Below the pieces are notes generated by a model that did no database searches, was not told the DNA's origin, and saw nothing but the letters and a program-made list of their open reading frames with translations. Below are positions 1 to 10,375 of a stretch of DNA of 64,000 nucleotides, in pieces. Source of the stretch: Cordylochernes scorpioides. Taxonomy: Eukaryota; Arthropoda; Arachnida; Pseudoscorpiones; Chernetidae. Position 1 is the first letter of the stretch, and every line of letters begins with the position of its first letter. Made by a program: the position numbers and the translations under genes. The stretch spans positions 26,722,274 to 26,786,273 of the forward strand of contig CP092880.1 in NCBI GenBank assembly GCA_030710605.1, given 5' to 3'.

Positions 1-874
1 TTTCTTCAAATGTATTTCTCTTCTCTTCTTTCTTATCTTTATTCAATCATATTAATGTATCAAGATTATAGAGTTGACAACAATCTTTTTTTAATTATAC
101 CAAATACACGTGGTACAAGCCAAAATAATCATGGTGGGTAGAAGTTGGCGACTGCTTACAACCATCATGACTGGGTGAACTAGAATGTGTCTGTCTTTGT
201 CATTAAGACTGGGAGCACTACTCAGTGGCAGGCTGACTTAGCTCCAATATGAAATGGCCACCTCTGACATGAGGAAAATACGCCATGTAAAGCCGCTCTT
301 AACATGGAGTACAGACTCATCTTGTATCCCTGGATCAGGAGCCATTGCAGGGTACTATCAGCCGGGCCAGCTAAACCCTGGTTTTTTTTTTTATCGAATT
401 TTGTTACCGCTACTCTTCCTCCTTTCTCATCCGGGATTGGGACCAGAAAAGGCGGAGTTTCAAATTCATTTAAAGTGTAGGTCTGGTGGGACGGCAGCAC
501 TGGCTCCTTTTTTAGATAACGGGGCACTATGGGAGATGGGATGGTCTGTGAGATAGATATGTAGGGATCAGTAGTTGGCGATGAATGGGTCAGGGATATG
601 ACAAAGTAGATGACAAAGTGTTTTTCCAGCACATGCCACCATGTTGAAAAAGTGGTCAAGGACATGTTAAAAGCACTTAACTGGAATGTCCTATCGCACA
701 TACCCATAGACAATGTTCCATATAATTATCATGACTTTCAACTGACAACTCATTGCCTGTCTGAACAGAACTTCCAATCTTATGAAGGTACCAACATTTG
801 TGTCACATTGTGGATAGTCTCAAAAGATGAGTAATTCTTTTAATGCAGAATTATCAAAGATAGAGAATATTGTG
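1..874 (+). repeat. Composite dispersed repeat block, first copy
   Basis: Non-coding repeat. The stretch from about 140 to 830 (start motif GACTGGGTGAA, then a CTCCTAACATGGAGTAC-like core near 295) recurs at 10376-10740, 24147-24440, 24660-25010 (opposite strand), 31380-31690 and 54330-54990. The similarity to 54.3-55.5 kb covers the whole first 1.35 kb, including the palindrome that follows, so this is one copy of a longer duplicated unit. Short ORFs here are not supported as genes because frames and stops differ between copies. I see no transposase, RNA polymerase III boxes or clear ends. Confidence 0.7.
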
Positions 875-1076
875 AGAATATAAACAGTAGCAATACGTTT
901 CTTTATTCGTGTAAAGTGCAAGCTTTCGGATTTTTATAATACTTCTACAGGCATAGCTATAAGTTGAGAGAATGAGGATTCTCGAAACCTAAAGCTATGC
1001 TTGTAGAAGGATTTTAAAGATACGAAAGCTTGCACTTTACACGAATAAAGAAACACATTGCTACTGTTAATATTCT
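875..1076. repeat. Palindromic Penelope-type terminal repeat (solo)
   Basis: A 200-bp imperfect inverted repeat: the left arm begins AGAATATAAACAGTAG and the right arm ends with its complement at 1076. Each arm holds GCAAGCTTTCGG and a hairpin just inside it. Read outward the order is CTTGTAGA or CTGTAGA, a short hairpin, then GAAAGCTT, a hammerhead-like layout with U in place of the invariant A of CUGANGA. The same element occurs at 55041-55231, and the GAAAGCTT end matches the coding Penelope-like elements at 17.2 and 40.3 kb. No coding sequence is inside. Confidence 0.6.
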
Positions 1077-1104
1077 TATTTTATAATTTATAGAAATTTT
1101 CTCA

Positions 1105-1345
1105 TCTAAGAGGATATTGTTGCTCCATGGAAAGGGAGGTGCCATTTCTCCGTTAGTCAGCCATATTTCAGAGATTCCTGTTCACGGCTACCGTAGAGAC
1201 TCGGGGTTCACGACACCATACTGCGCCTTACAGGGCAGTCTCTTACTGGTGCTGCTTCTCCCGCCCGCCACGTTATATTTGGACTTCTGGGCAGGTGAGG
1301 ATATTGTGACTGCTGTGATAGAGATGCATGTAGATATCTGAGGCT
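1105..1345 (+). repeat. Dispersed repeat segment (GCTCCATGG block)
   Basis: The segment starting TTGCTCCATGG and continuing through GTTAGTCAGCCA recurs at 33300-33475 and 55265-55495. The three copies differ by substitutions and small indels and do not keep one reading frame, so I treat it as non-coding. It forms the right part of the block shared between the window start and 54.3-55.5 kb. Confidence 0.6.
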
Positions 1346-1394
1346 CTTTATTGGACACATCAACAACCTATTGCTTGAAAAAAGACAAAAGGAA

Positions 1395-1890
1395 TGGCTA
1401 GCAATGAACAACATGCTGAATAAAATAATTTTATTATTATTTTCCAAAAATAAATCCTATTTTCCACTAAACCACACAAAAATCCGAAACATTACATACA
1501 CCTTAAAAAAATGATACATTCATGATTTTGAAGATTGATCAGCTAGAATTCGCACTAAATAGGGTTTTATACCTAAAGCAAACAATCCTAAAAAAAATTA
1601 TTTGAAATAGAATTTTTTTAAATAAAAAAATGTTAAGGTTTTCTTTATTTTCTGAATTTACTTGTTTACCCCCATACTGCTTTTATTCACTAAGATAAAA
1701 TAGTATTTGAATTTTTTCTATTCTAGAAAAGAATGTATTAATCCAATTTTATCTATCACTAAAAGTTGATCATGGCACATTTTCGAAAAATTAGAATTGA
1801 AATGGTATCATTTCACATATTAATTGAATTGTTTTTGAAGTAATTTACTGGTTGGAAGTGGGTTTGTAAAAAAGTTGTTTGTTCCCCAGA
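1395..1890. other. AT-rich spacer, nothing recognised
   Basis: No ORF, tRNA-like sequence, inverted repeat or match to other parts of the window was seen in this stretch. Confidence 0.5.
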
Positions 1891-1903
1891 TATACAACCC
1901 TAT

Positions 1904-2243
1904 GGAACGACATTTGACAATTTTAACGCCAATGTTTCTTTTGAACGAAAAATCGTAATTTATTTCAAGGAGAAATAACGATTATTTCTATCCTTAGGGA
2001 TGAAGTATGAAAGGATGAATTGTGAAGAGTAATGATAAACGGAAAAATAAAGTGTCCAGGGATGGGAATGGACTCCCTGGACACTTTATTTTTCCGTTTA
2101 TCATTACTCTTCACAATTCATCCTTTCATACTTCATCCCTAAGGATAGAAATAATCGTTATTTCTCCTTGAAATAAATTACGATTTTTCGTTCAAAAGAA
2201 ACATTGGCGTTAAAATTGTCGAATGTCCTTTTACAATCATAAC
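1904..2243. mobile_element. Long palindromic insertion with short direct repeats
   Basis: Arms of about 150 bp run from about 1909 to 2055 and from 2075 to 2228 around a roughly 11-nt spacer (near 2060-2075) and are almost perfectly complementary. A 9-bp direct repeat CAACCCTAT flanks the unit at 1895-1903 and 2244-2252. A non-palindromic stretch of about 15 nt lies between the right arm and the right direct repeat. There is no ORF. The layout resembles the other palindromic insertions in this window, but the tail is shorter and the target repeat less certain. Confidence 0.6.
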
Positions 2244-2825
2244 CAACCCTATAGGTAATTCGAAGACGCAGTAAGGAGTGAGAGTGCAGTAAGAAATGCG
2301 AAGACGCAATAATAAGTATATATGTAAATACAGACAAATATTTAAAAACAAAGTTTTCTCGATATATAGAGAGGTGTGTAACACTTTACATATATTTTAG
2401 AAAATCATGTATGTATATAAGTAGTATTTTATTAAAAATAATCATTCCTCTGAGGAGTAAATAACGAGGTAAGTTTATTATTTATTACCAGTTGTAAATA
2501 AGACACGCTATATCCAATCTGGATAATTGTGCGTGAAACTATTTACATATTTCATATTGTAGTAGAGTAGGTAACAGAATTGTCAAAAAGAAAATAAACA
2601 ATAAAGAAAAAGATCATTAAATAAACATATACGTTAAACAAATAAGCAGTAATATAAGAAGATAGAAGAAACCGCAAGGTAGTTATTTACAATATGTTAA
2701 GCAATGATGGAAGTTGGTTTAATGAAGTTATCTGTAATAATTAGTATCGTGGAGAGAGAATATTTATCAAGTTGAGCTATTTACAATGAGTTATATTATA
2801 AAGTAATTTATTAATTATTTACATT

Positions 2826-4060
2826 GATCTAAATCAAGTCGCATAGTAGTGTAGTTCCTCGAGCTGCATGAAGCTGTCTATTTATGATTAAATATCTAAA
2901 GAACATATTAAATTTCTTATATCTTTCCCTATTATAAACTATTTGACCTAGATAGGTTCTTTCCATCTTGCGCTCTGCTGTCTTAGGTTTGACACCAGTG
3001 GGCATGAGTTCAAAATTTTTCGGGGGGTTTCTTCTTCCGCTCCACAAGAGCATCTGGGCGAATATATTTTTCTAATTCTTAAGAGATATGATTTGAAGTT
3101 ACCATGACCTGTAAAGAATTGAACATTGTAGAAATTTGGTTCGACAAAGTTTGGCATTTTTGAGGAGATGAAAAATCGTTTGAAATTATTGTTGGATTCT
3201 TCATAGTATTCCTGTAATTTTCTTTCATTATAGTTAACAATATTTTCTCTGTTTGATAAATTAAATCTATTGTAGCCTATTTAATTTTTCAATATGTTGG
3301 ATTCTATGTAATCTGTGAGTTTTGGTATTTGTATTAGTATATGTGTACAGTTTGACGATGTTGTGGTATAGGCCTGTATGCAGTGTTTTAGAATATTACA
3401 CTACAGGGAATTTAGTTTGTCTTTGGCTTTCTTTATTAAACTGAGTAGGTACCCGCTAGCTCTAGTAGTTTTGTCGACGATTTCATTAATGTGTGCCATT
3501 AAGTCCCGCTTGTTCCTGCTTCGATGATTTTTAAAGGTCAATCCCAAGATCTTAAGGGTTTCAACAGGTCTAGCTATTCATGGTATTTAAGGAATTTTGT
3601 ATCATTTAGCAATTATATAAATATAATATTTTTGTTTTGTCCTTTGATATCTGTAATTTACTGTTTTCACACCAGGTATTAATTTTACTAAGTACATTGT
3701 TAATTGTTGTCTTTAGTTCGTCATGACTCTTGTTCCAGCATATCATAGTTATGTCGTCAGCATAGCCAACTGTTTTACTGTTATCATCCAGATTAGTGTT
3801 TAATAATTATTCAATCAGTATTTTCCATAATATGGGAGATAGTAGTTCTCCTTGTAGACATCCTTTAGTTAGTTTTTTTAGTAATATTTATTGAGGAAGA
3901 ATATCTGAAATTCACTGTTCTGTTGTTAAAGAATGATCGTATTAAATAATCGAAGCGTCGACATTGTCTTCATCCAGTCTCTTTATCACCTTTGGCCACC
4001 AGGCATTGTCACGTGTAAGTTGATGTCGTTTTTACTTTTGAGAAGAACATCTCTCTTTCT
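2826..4060 (-). pseudogene. Decayed R1-like non-LTR retrotransposon, RT to C-terminus
   Basis: Read on the minus strand the region holds, in order, RT-like pieces in several frames. A peptide containing DNAWWPKVI (near 4010) fits the R1-type GAFDNAWWP motif. QGELLSPILW (near 3850) fits the QG-LSP motif. YADDITMIC (3752-3778) is the catalytic YADD. A cysteine-rich tail (TGHGNFKSYL, then CSCG and a CPL motif, 3000-3120) is typical of the C-terminal region after RT in R1 and jockey-like elements. Frameshifts and stops separate all the motifs, so this is a dead fragment. Both the 5' end with the endonuclease and a recognisable 3' tail are missing. In a living element the protein would nick target DNA and reverse-transcribe its own RNA there. 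Confidence 0.75.
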
Positions 4061-4225
4061 TCGTTAATATACTGGTACTCAAAGATGTATTGAGATATTA
4101 TAATTTATGTTTTTTTTATTTGATGTTCATATCAAATTATCAGCAAAATTTTGATAATTCCTGAATCGCGGGCAAATACCCATACATAATTAATCAAGAA
4201 TAAAGCTATCCATTTATGTAAATTA

Positions 4226-4337
4226 GAAACTATTATAGACGCGTATGATTCTTTCTAAAAATTAAACAATTGCTACTGCCCTTACTGAAATGGGAAATTA
4301 ATTTTTAAAAATAATCATACACGTCTATAATAGTTTC
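4226..4337. repeat. Palindromic repeat (GAAACTATTATAGAC family)
   Basis: Inverted arms begin GAAACTATTATAGACGCG and end with the complement at 4337; the middle holds a CTGCCCTTACTG motif. Half-copies occur near 21570-21830, 29397-29460 and 52180-52240, and a longer, more perfect relative is at 59166-59303. All are followed or preceded by AACAGATGGCGCGCTA-like or related repeat sequence. Probably a small non-autonomous inverted-repeat element. Confidence 0.55.
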
Positions 4338-4929
4338 GAATTTTCATAACAGATGGCGCGCTAATGCATCATAATATCCATATATGTATTTCAAGCTGTT
4401 AGCTCTCATCTGTGTGTTGCAAGTCTAATCTCTATGACCAACAAAGTTGGTCTTTAAGGTTTCCTGATTAATTATGGAATTGGTATTTATTGCCATAAGA
4501 CGACATGAGAATACAAAACTATAATTTTAAAAATGCTTCAAATGGCCCCAATTATTGTAAAATTTCAACCCAACCAGTGAGTGCAAGTAACTAAACAGGG
4601 CTCTGGCACACTTATAGGAGCAAAAGTCGAATTGCTTTTCATATGTGTAAACATGTAGTAAAATCAGTTACCAACTTTTACCCACCTTTTACGAACTTTC
4701 TTTACAACTCAATATATGGTCAAATAGTACAAAGGTGATATTGTAATGGGACCTGGTTCGAAATATCAAGATAAAAGCAACTCCTTATAGTACAACTGAA
4801 AGTTGCTGATGGCCTGCACCATCTATTAGAATAAATATCCAATTAACGGTATTTTTGATAATTCCAGAATTGGGCAAATTCACTTTCCTGATCAATTGAA
4901 AAAGCTATCTAAGTACGCATTTCGAGTTG

Positions 4930-5180
4930 TTAGCATTCATCTGTGTGTTGTAATTCTTTTATCCCTAGTACACATGGTACAGGTCATGATAATCATGGTG
5001 GGTAGAAGTAGGTGACTGCTTTTACTATAAGTGCACCACATGTCTACACATGTGAAAAGCAGTTCGACTTTGAATCTACAAATATGCCAGAGCACCGTTT
5101 GGTTACTTGCACTCGCTGGTGAGGTTAGACTTTTGCAAGAATCGGGGGTCATTGGAGCATTGACATGAGCATTGAGCAAT
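4930..5180 (-). repeat. Interspersed SINE-like repeat, minus orientation
   Basis: Reverse-complement copy of the repeat at about 9230-9435 (shared motifs CCCCCGATTCTTGCAAAAG and CATGTGTACTAGGGATA); partial copies lie at 100-150, 4590-4670 and 9738-9850. No coding capacity. A tRNA-like head is visible only in the copy at 9140-9200. Confidence 0.55.
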
Positions 5181-5536
5181 TAATACATTGCCCCAAAATA
5201 AAATAACTTTCTCATTTCATTTCATGTTGTTGTTGTTGTTGCGTCCAATGAAGATCCTCAAATATCTTCATGCATCTCTATCACAGCAGCAGCAATGTCT
5301 ACTATCTTGGGTGTGTAAAGCTGCTGCTCCTGGTCTATGTCAATTTTCTGCAAGACTGCGACCATTGCTGAGCATGAGAATATGTGGGTAGGTGTTAGTT
5401 CCACACCAGGACAGTTGTTGCATGTCCTATTTCATTTCATCATTGTGTGAATAGACTCTCTCGTGTATTGTTCATAATATGTGAAGTCATGCAATCTTCT
5501 TATTTGAAAAATAATTGAGAGAAAACTATCATATAG

Positions 5537-5695
5537 AGTTAAACCTGTCTATAGCGCCCCCTCTTGGGACTCAACAAAATAGGGTGCTATAGACAGGTCA
5601 CTTTTAAGGTAAATCGCATCGTACTACGTATTTAAAATCGGGCGCTATAGAGAGGGAGGCGCTATTTAGAGGGGGTGCTATAGACAGGTTTAACT
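5537..5695. mobile_element. MITE with AGTTAAACCTGTCTATAGC termini
   Basis: A 159-bp non-coding element with terminal inverted repeats of about 24 bp (AGTTAAACCTGTCTATAGCG at the left, complement at the right end). GGTGCTATAGACAGGT is repeated internally. Size, TIRs and lack of coding capacity fit a miniature DNA transposon. The superfamily is not certain. Confidence 0.65.
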
Positions 5696-5715
5696 GTACT
5701 TTGAAAGGGTACAAT

Positions 5716-6052
5716 TTGGATTATAGATTAGAACTACAAAGATAATAAGAACAAATCCAAATAAATTAATAGTGTGTGACGTTTCGGTACCAGCGTTGTT
5801 AACATCATTAGACAAAATAATAAAAGAAAAAATATCACAGCATGTTCTTAAATAGTACTGTTATCAAGTGTATCAGAAATATATTTTCTTCTTTCTTCTA
5901 TTTTCTTGGTTACATACTTGATAACAGTACTATTTAAGAACATGCTGTGATATTTTCTCATTTATTCTTTTGTCTGATGATGGTAACAACTCTTTTACTG
6001 AAATGTTACACACCATTAATTTATATGGATTAGGTCTTGTTACCTTGTAATT
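5716..6052. mobile_element. Palindromic element with hammerhead-like ends
   Basis: A 0.3-kb inverted repeat. The inner arms (about 5817-5870 and 5905-5957) are almost perfect around a 35-nt loop. The outer arms each carry the order CTGATGA or CTAATGA, hairpin, GAAA, (C/T)GT, reading outward: minus strand about 5773-5813, plus strand 5983-6013. The flank CAATTTGGATTATAGATTA at 5717 is shared with copies at 6304 and 10119. No ORF. Related degenerate copies are at 8775-8950, 10100-10340, 26800, 29745-29830 and 52510-52600. Confidence 0.6.
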
Positions 6053-7149
6053 TTTATATACTTTGTAATATCCAATATTTTCTAACAGACAAACAAAGAG
6101 TAAAAGTTATTTGCCTTTTAAAAGGTTGGTTTAAAAGTTATTTTTTGTGTAAATTTTATCACCAACTGAAGGATCAATTTTTTCAATAACTTTTTGAACA
6201 CTACATTATACAATGGCCACATTCATCCAAATTAAAATTTTCATCGGTAAATATTTCTACATTGCTGTTATTTTTTTCACATTAAATCTTCTTCACGATA
6301 AAGCACAATTTGGATTATCTCTATATATAAAAATGAATGTTTGTATGTTTGTTTGTATGTCCGGTATACAAATTCGCAGTAGTTCACTGATTCAAACCAA
6401 AATTTTCATACATAGGTGAAAAATACGGGGAAGACGATAGGCTATTTTAAAAAATATATAAATCAATTATTAAAACTATATATTTTAGTCAGAAAATGAT
6501 GATGACGATATTGCTGTATGATGTTTGATTATCAGATACAAAATTATATCGGGAAAAATTCCAAAAAGCAGAGACCACGGGTGAAACCAGTTCTTTAATT
6601 TGTACGCAGGAAAAAATTCTAACAGAAAAACATTCATTCGAACAGAAAACAAAAGCCAGATCATCTTTCTATAAAAATATCGCTTCTCAGACACAAAGTT
6701 TGGAGCGGGACGTTTCACAAGAGTGACATCCACGGCGCCAATTTATAATTGTGGCGACCGCACTTTGCTTCAGCGAAATGGGACAAAGCTTCAAAACACA
6801 TACGGGCAGAAGCTTGGCGAACACGTGTTGGGAGAACACTTCACTACGCATGCGCGGGCGTCATCCAGAGCTTTCTAGCGGCTGGCTTCTTCCGACACTT
6901 GATCTGGCCACTCAGCGGTAAACAACAAGGCTAAAGCAGACGGCCGTTATTTCAACCGTTGCTTCTTTTCTCTTTATAATTTCTTGCTTTGAATAAATTA
7001 ATTTTAAATATAATTTTATCAGCAGCCTTTCCACAAGCCACACCAACACTTCACGCAACAACCATCCTACAAATTGGTGAGCCGGACGACTCGAATGAAG
7101 AATTAACGGCCAACGTCAAGGGCGAATCAAGGAAGCTCAAACATTCACG

Positions 7150-7587
7150 ATGGAACTCACCCCATCTCAAATATCAAAATTGATTTTTCGAGCTCCACCC
7201 TTCTTGCCCAAAGACATTCCATTGTGGCTCAACCAACTGGAAGCTGCCTTTAATTTTGCAAACATCGCCAGCGACGACGATTTCAAGTATAACACAATAA
7301 TCGTTAATTTGGATAGACTGGCTCTCATCTGCGTCTTCGACATTGTAGAGAACCCACCAGTTTCAGGAAAATATGCGACGCTCAAAGAACGACTTCTCCT
7401 GCGATTTGGCCGGTCACGCCAGGTAAGAACAGCTCAAGTCTCAGAAACTAAGCCCATTGCTAATCAGAGACCCTCGATTATCCTGGTCGAATTGTCTAAG
7501 CCACCTCCATCTCAGCACGGTGATCCCTGTATCCCACCTCCAATAGCCTCCAACACCTGGAGCAGACGGATTTACCCCGTGACATGA
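7150..7587 (+). CDS. Gag-like ORF of the CsRn1-like element
   Basis: A 145-aa ORF. Residues about 10-95 resemble the Gag N-terminus of CsRn1/Kabuki-type Gypsy elements: a proline-rich start, a PLWLNQLEAAF stretch, then ASDDDFKYNTIIVNLD and NPPVSGKYATLKERLL with RF soon after. Gag would form the virus-like particle. The last 50 residues are not Gag-like and lack a zinc knuckle, so the ORF runs into a rearranged region. Its stop overlaps the ATG of the next ORF by 4 nt (ATGA at 7584-7587). The start was chosen as the first ATG after the primer-binding site. Confidence 0.65.
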   Translation: MELTPSQISKLIFRAPPFLPKDIPLWLNQLEAAFNFANIASDDDFKYNTIIVNLDRLALICVFDIVENPPVSGKYATLKERLLLRFGRSRQVRTAQVSETKPIANQRPSIILVELSKPPPSQHGDPCIPPPIASNTWSRRIYPVT

Positions 7588-8405
7588 ATGTCACAACAAC
7601 TGCCCCGGTGACTACAGTCCATAACGTTGAAGACACCAACTCAAGCTCCACCTTGCTTTCTCCCACCAGCTCTCTGAGTGACTCTTCATCCCTGGACTCC
7701 TCATCGTTCTGCTCCAACCCTCCTTCAAACACCATCTCGTGCCCCCCTGAAACTGTTTTCTCCACCCCAGTGCACAGTGACAATCCCTTGCCCCAACAGC
7801 CGCCGTCTCATGAAGAGCCCTTGCCCCTGCAGCCGCCGTCTCACGAAGAGCCCTTGCCCCAGCAGCCGCCGTCTCACGAAGAGCCCTTGCCTCTATCCTG
7901 CGAGCAGAAACATCCACTCTTCCTAAAAGAAACCAATAGCGCTGCTGCAACGACTCCTCTCCACTTGCAGCCCGCCCAAACTTCGGTAACACAACCTCTC
8001 CAACCTCAAAACTCTCTCCAACAGTCATCACCTTCCATTGAAGCAAGAGACACTACTTCCCCAATACCAATAGCTCCTCCGGTACTCACGGCGATTATAC
8101 CTATCGCTGAGCTACCCATCGTGTCCCTGCAACCTAACAAGATGGTCGCCACCCACTACATCCGGACAACATTTGAAAAGGACAGGTGCCTCCCTCAAGC
8201 CCCCAAGACCAGATCCCAGCCCAACAAGGCACCCTACCAAGAGTTCCCTCTACGACTACATAGGATCTTTAAAGATCCTACTGGAGGGGGAGTAGTGTGG
8301 CGACCGCACGGTTGGGAGAACACTTCACTACGCATGCGCGGGCGTCATCCAGAACTTTCTAGCGGCTGGCTTCTTCCGACACTTGATCTGGCCACTCAGC
8401 GGTAA
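7584..8405 (+). CDS. Ser/Pro-rich ORF ending in a Gypsy pol tail
   Basis: A 273-aa ORF. Residues 1-60 are Ser/Thr-rich. Near residues 65-105 a short unit containing QPPSHEEPLP is repeated three times (nucleotides about 7795-7890). The end before the 3' LTR has RLHRIFKDPTGGGVVWRPH, which fits the C-terminal tail of Gypsy integrases of the CsRn1 type; that tail is at 8245-8310 and runs into the LTR. No catalytic domain is present. It may be the debris of an internal deletion rather than a selected gene; ratio of synonymous to other changes between copies would tell. Confidence 0.5.
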   Translation: MNVTTTAPVTTVHNVEDTNSSSTLLSPTSSLSDSSSLDSSSFCSNPPSNTISCPPETVFSTPVHSDNPLPQQPPSHEEPLPLQPPSHEEPLPQQPPSHEEPLPLSCEQKHPLFLKETNSAAATTPLHLQPAQTSVTQPLQPQNSLQQSSPSIEARDTTSPIPIAPPVLTAIIPIAELPIVSLQPNKMVATHYIRTTFEKDRCLPQAPKTRSQPNKAPYQEFPLRLHRIFKDPTGGGVVWRPHGWENTSLRMRGRHPELSSGWLLPTLDLATQR

Positions 8406-8774
8406 ACAACAAGGCTAAAGCAGACGGCCGTTATTTCAACCGTTGCTTCTTTTCTCTTTATAATTTCTTGCTTTAAATAAATTAATTTTAATTATAATTT
8501 TATCAGCAGCCTTTCCACAAGCCACACCATCACTTCAACAACCTTCCTACATAATTGTAACGAATAGTATTTGAAAATCAAAATAATATAATTTTCAAAT
8601 ATCGTTGTGAAAATTTACATATTTATTTTTATATTTTGAAAACACACAAAGTTTGGAGCGGGACGTTTCACAAAAGTGACATCCACGGTGCCAATTTATA
8701 ATTGTAACGAATAGTATTTGAATAAAAACATTTAATCGGGTAAAACCCGGGCGTTGCCCGGGTCATTCGGCTAG

Positions 8775-8950
8775 TAGATTATAATACAAGAAAATAAGAC
8801 CTAATCCAAATATAATAATAATGTGTGACGTTTCGTTAACAGCATTGTTACCCTCATCAGACAAAATAATATTTTTTCTCATTTATTCTTTTGTCTGATG
8901 ATGGATTTGGATTAGGTCTTGTTGTATTATAAATCTTCTTCAGTTGTGTT
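8775..8950. mobile_element. Palindromic hammerhead element, partly deleted
   Basis: Relative of 5716-6052. The left half carries a well preserved hammerhead on the minus strand (8825-8862). The right half keeps only CTGATGA (8896-8902) before jumping to the end sequence GGATTTGGATTAGGTCTTGTT. The Helitron at 6318-8774 is inserted close to its left end. No coding sequence. Confidence 0.6.
8825..8862 (-). ncRNA. Minimal hammerhead ribozyme, ACGU stem III
   Basis: Minus strand: CTGATGA (8854-8860), stem II with GGTAACA pairing with TGTTAAC (one mismatch) around an ATGC loop, GAAA (8831-8834), then CGTC with the expected cleavage after GTC (8827). Stem III is only the palindrome ACGU, which cannot close as a hairpin, so cleavage would need two RNA copies. 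Such minimal dimeric type I hammerheads are known from Penelope-like elements. Stem I is short (about 3 pairs, TGT with ACA). Confidence 0.55.
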
Positions 8951-9124
8951 CTCATTTTTAATGTTGCATCGTTTTATAAACCTTTCAAAGAAACAGTGGA
9001 AACTTTAAATTATTTCAACAAAATAAGCTTTTTTTTTTAAGTAGTGGCCCCGATATTGGGAAAATTTTGGATCTCATATTGGCGATGGGAATATCAGCCA
9101 TTTGCACCTAACATTTTAATCATT

Positions 9125-9440
9125 TCATTTTCTAATATAAGGATGGTCTAAACTGTTGGTTTTCAACCGGTACAACCCATGTTCGATTCCTGCATTGGGC
9201 ACTTTTTTCTGATTAAAAAAAAATATATATGCTTCAATGGCCCCCGATTCTTGCAAAAGTTCAACCCTACCAGCATGTGCAAGTAACCAAACGGGGCTCT
9301 GGCACATTTGTAAGTGCAAAGTCGAACTGAATTTCACTTGTGTAAACATGTGCACTTACAGTAAAAGTAGTTGCAAACTTCTACCCACCATGAATATCAT
9401 GGCCTGTACCACGTGTACTAGGGATAAGCAATAATATTAA
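9125..9440 (+). repeat. SINE-like repeat with a tRNA-like head
   Basis: Near 9144-9200 the sequence has an A-box-like GGTCTAAACTGTTGG and a good B box GTTCGATTCC (9180-9189), spaced as in a tRNA gene. An A-rich run and then a non-tRNA body (CCCCCGATTCTTGCAAAAG to CCACGTGTACTAGGGATA) follow. The body recurs at 4930-5180 (minus) and in part at 100-150 and 9738-9850. A tRNA-derived SINE fits, but no complete cloverleaf or target duplication was confirmed. Confidence 0.45.
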
Positions 9441-10099
9441 CAAGTTCTTAGAAATAATATTCAAGAAGATAGGGACATAAGCTTTTTGTATATTTTTTCT
9501 AGTTCTTATTTGCCCAATAATAACTAACAGTTTGAACCCCACACTATGACAACACGATTTTGGACCAGTATTTTTTGTTGTATTTTAATAACCACAGTTG
9601 AAACAATTATAATTTAAAACTATGGACTTGATAATTATGATGTTATAGCCAAATTACTGTCATAAAGAGGATTAATTGTTTTTTAAAAATTATTATCCCA
9701 TTTTATAATCATACACATTTGTCATACACAATCATAACATTTGTAAGTGCAAAGTCGAACTGCTTTTCACATGTGTAGACATGTGGTGCGCTTACAGTAA
9801 AAGCGGTCGCTAACTACCCACAATGATTATCATGGCCTGTACCACGTGTACTTAAGGATAAGTTTAAAAAATAAATAAATAAAAATAATCATATAAAATC
9901 ATGGAGACTGAAGTCTCCATGATAGGTAAAAAGATCTGCTGTCATAGGTTGTCTTTCCAGGGGGTGACAGTCAGACATTGTCCCCTGGTTTCATTGTATA
10001 ATGTAAAATTAAAACTTTTCTGTCTTGATTTTTAAATCCATATAAAATTAGAATAAAAGCCCCTAAAGACCGCATGCACCGTTTCTATATACTACAAAA
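9441..10099. other. Mostly unassigned AT-rich sequence
   Basis: Contains a partial copy of the SINE-like body at 9738-9850. Nothing else recognisable: no ORF and no long inverted repeat. Confidence 0.5.
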
Positions 10100-10340
10100 A
10101 TTTGTTAGTGATAAAGCACAATTTGGATTATAGATTATAGCTATAAGAAAACAAGACCAAATCCAAATAAATTGATAGTGTGTGACATTTAGTAACAGCG
10201 TTGGTACAATAATAAGACAAAAAATAAATAAAATGATTTTATTCATTCTTAAAAAATCATTTTATTCTTTTTTTTTTTTGAAGATGATGACAACGTTGTT
10301 ACCGGAACGTCACGCACTATTACTTTTTTGGATTAGGTCT
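10100..10340. mobile_element. Degenerate palindromic hammerhead element
   Basis: Starts with the shared flank CAATTTGGATTATAGATTA and ends with GGATTAGGTCTTCTTG. Both hammerhead halves are visible but mutated: minus-strand remnant about 10182-10218, plus-strand remnant about 10275-10315 with GGAACGTC in place of GAAACGTC. Presumably inactive. Confidence 0.5.
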
Positions 10341-10375
10341 TCTTGTAAAAATTTATTAGAAAACATCACTATGAT

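Larger units (their letters stand above)
6750..8551 (+). mobile_element. Non-autonomous LTR retrotransposon, CsRn1-like
   Basis: LTRs are 6750-7071 and 8296-8551, both beginning TGTGGCGACCGCAC and ending CCTACA. The 5' copy has about 62 extra bases near its start. A 4-bp TAAT target duplication flanks the element, and the uninserted sequence survives at 8690-8710. The putative primer site TGGTGAGCCGGACGAC follows the 5' LTR by 4 nt and resembles the tRNA-Trp type used by CsRn1-like Gypsy elements. A purine-rich GGAGGGGGAGTAG precedes the 3' LTR. Internally there is a gag start and a pol tail, but protease, RT, RNase H and the integrase core are gone, so it depends on a relative for movement. 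Confidence 0.8.
6318..8774 (+). mobile_element. Short non-autonomous Helitron, split by an LTR element
   Basis: The 5' end TCTCTATATATAAAAATG and the 3' end (GC hairpin CCCGGGCGTTGCCCGGG followed ten bases later by CTAG) match Helitron/Helentron termini. Flanks are ...TTGGATTA at the left and TAGATTA... at the right. Joined, they restore the uninterrupted paralogues at 5717-5735 and 10119-10140, showing insertion between A and T without target duplication, as Helitrons do. No Rep-helicase is present. After removal of the LTR element at 6750-8551 it is only about 650 bp and contains a short internal direct duplication (around 6680-6750 and 8640-8720). Confidence 0.8.

Noticed and set aside
222-556. 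Overlapping ORFs of 163 and 100 codons
   Set aside because: They lie in a dispersed repeat whose other copies (10.4, 24.2, 31.4, 54.4 kb) do not keep these frames.
8896-8930. Plus-strand hammerhead at CTGATGA
   Set aside because: The sequence jumps to the element end after CTGATGA; stem II and GAAA are missing.
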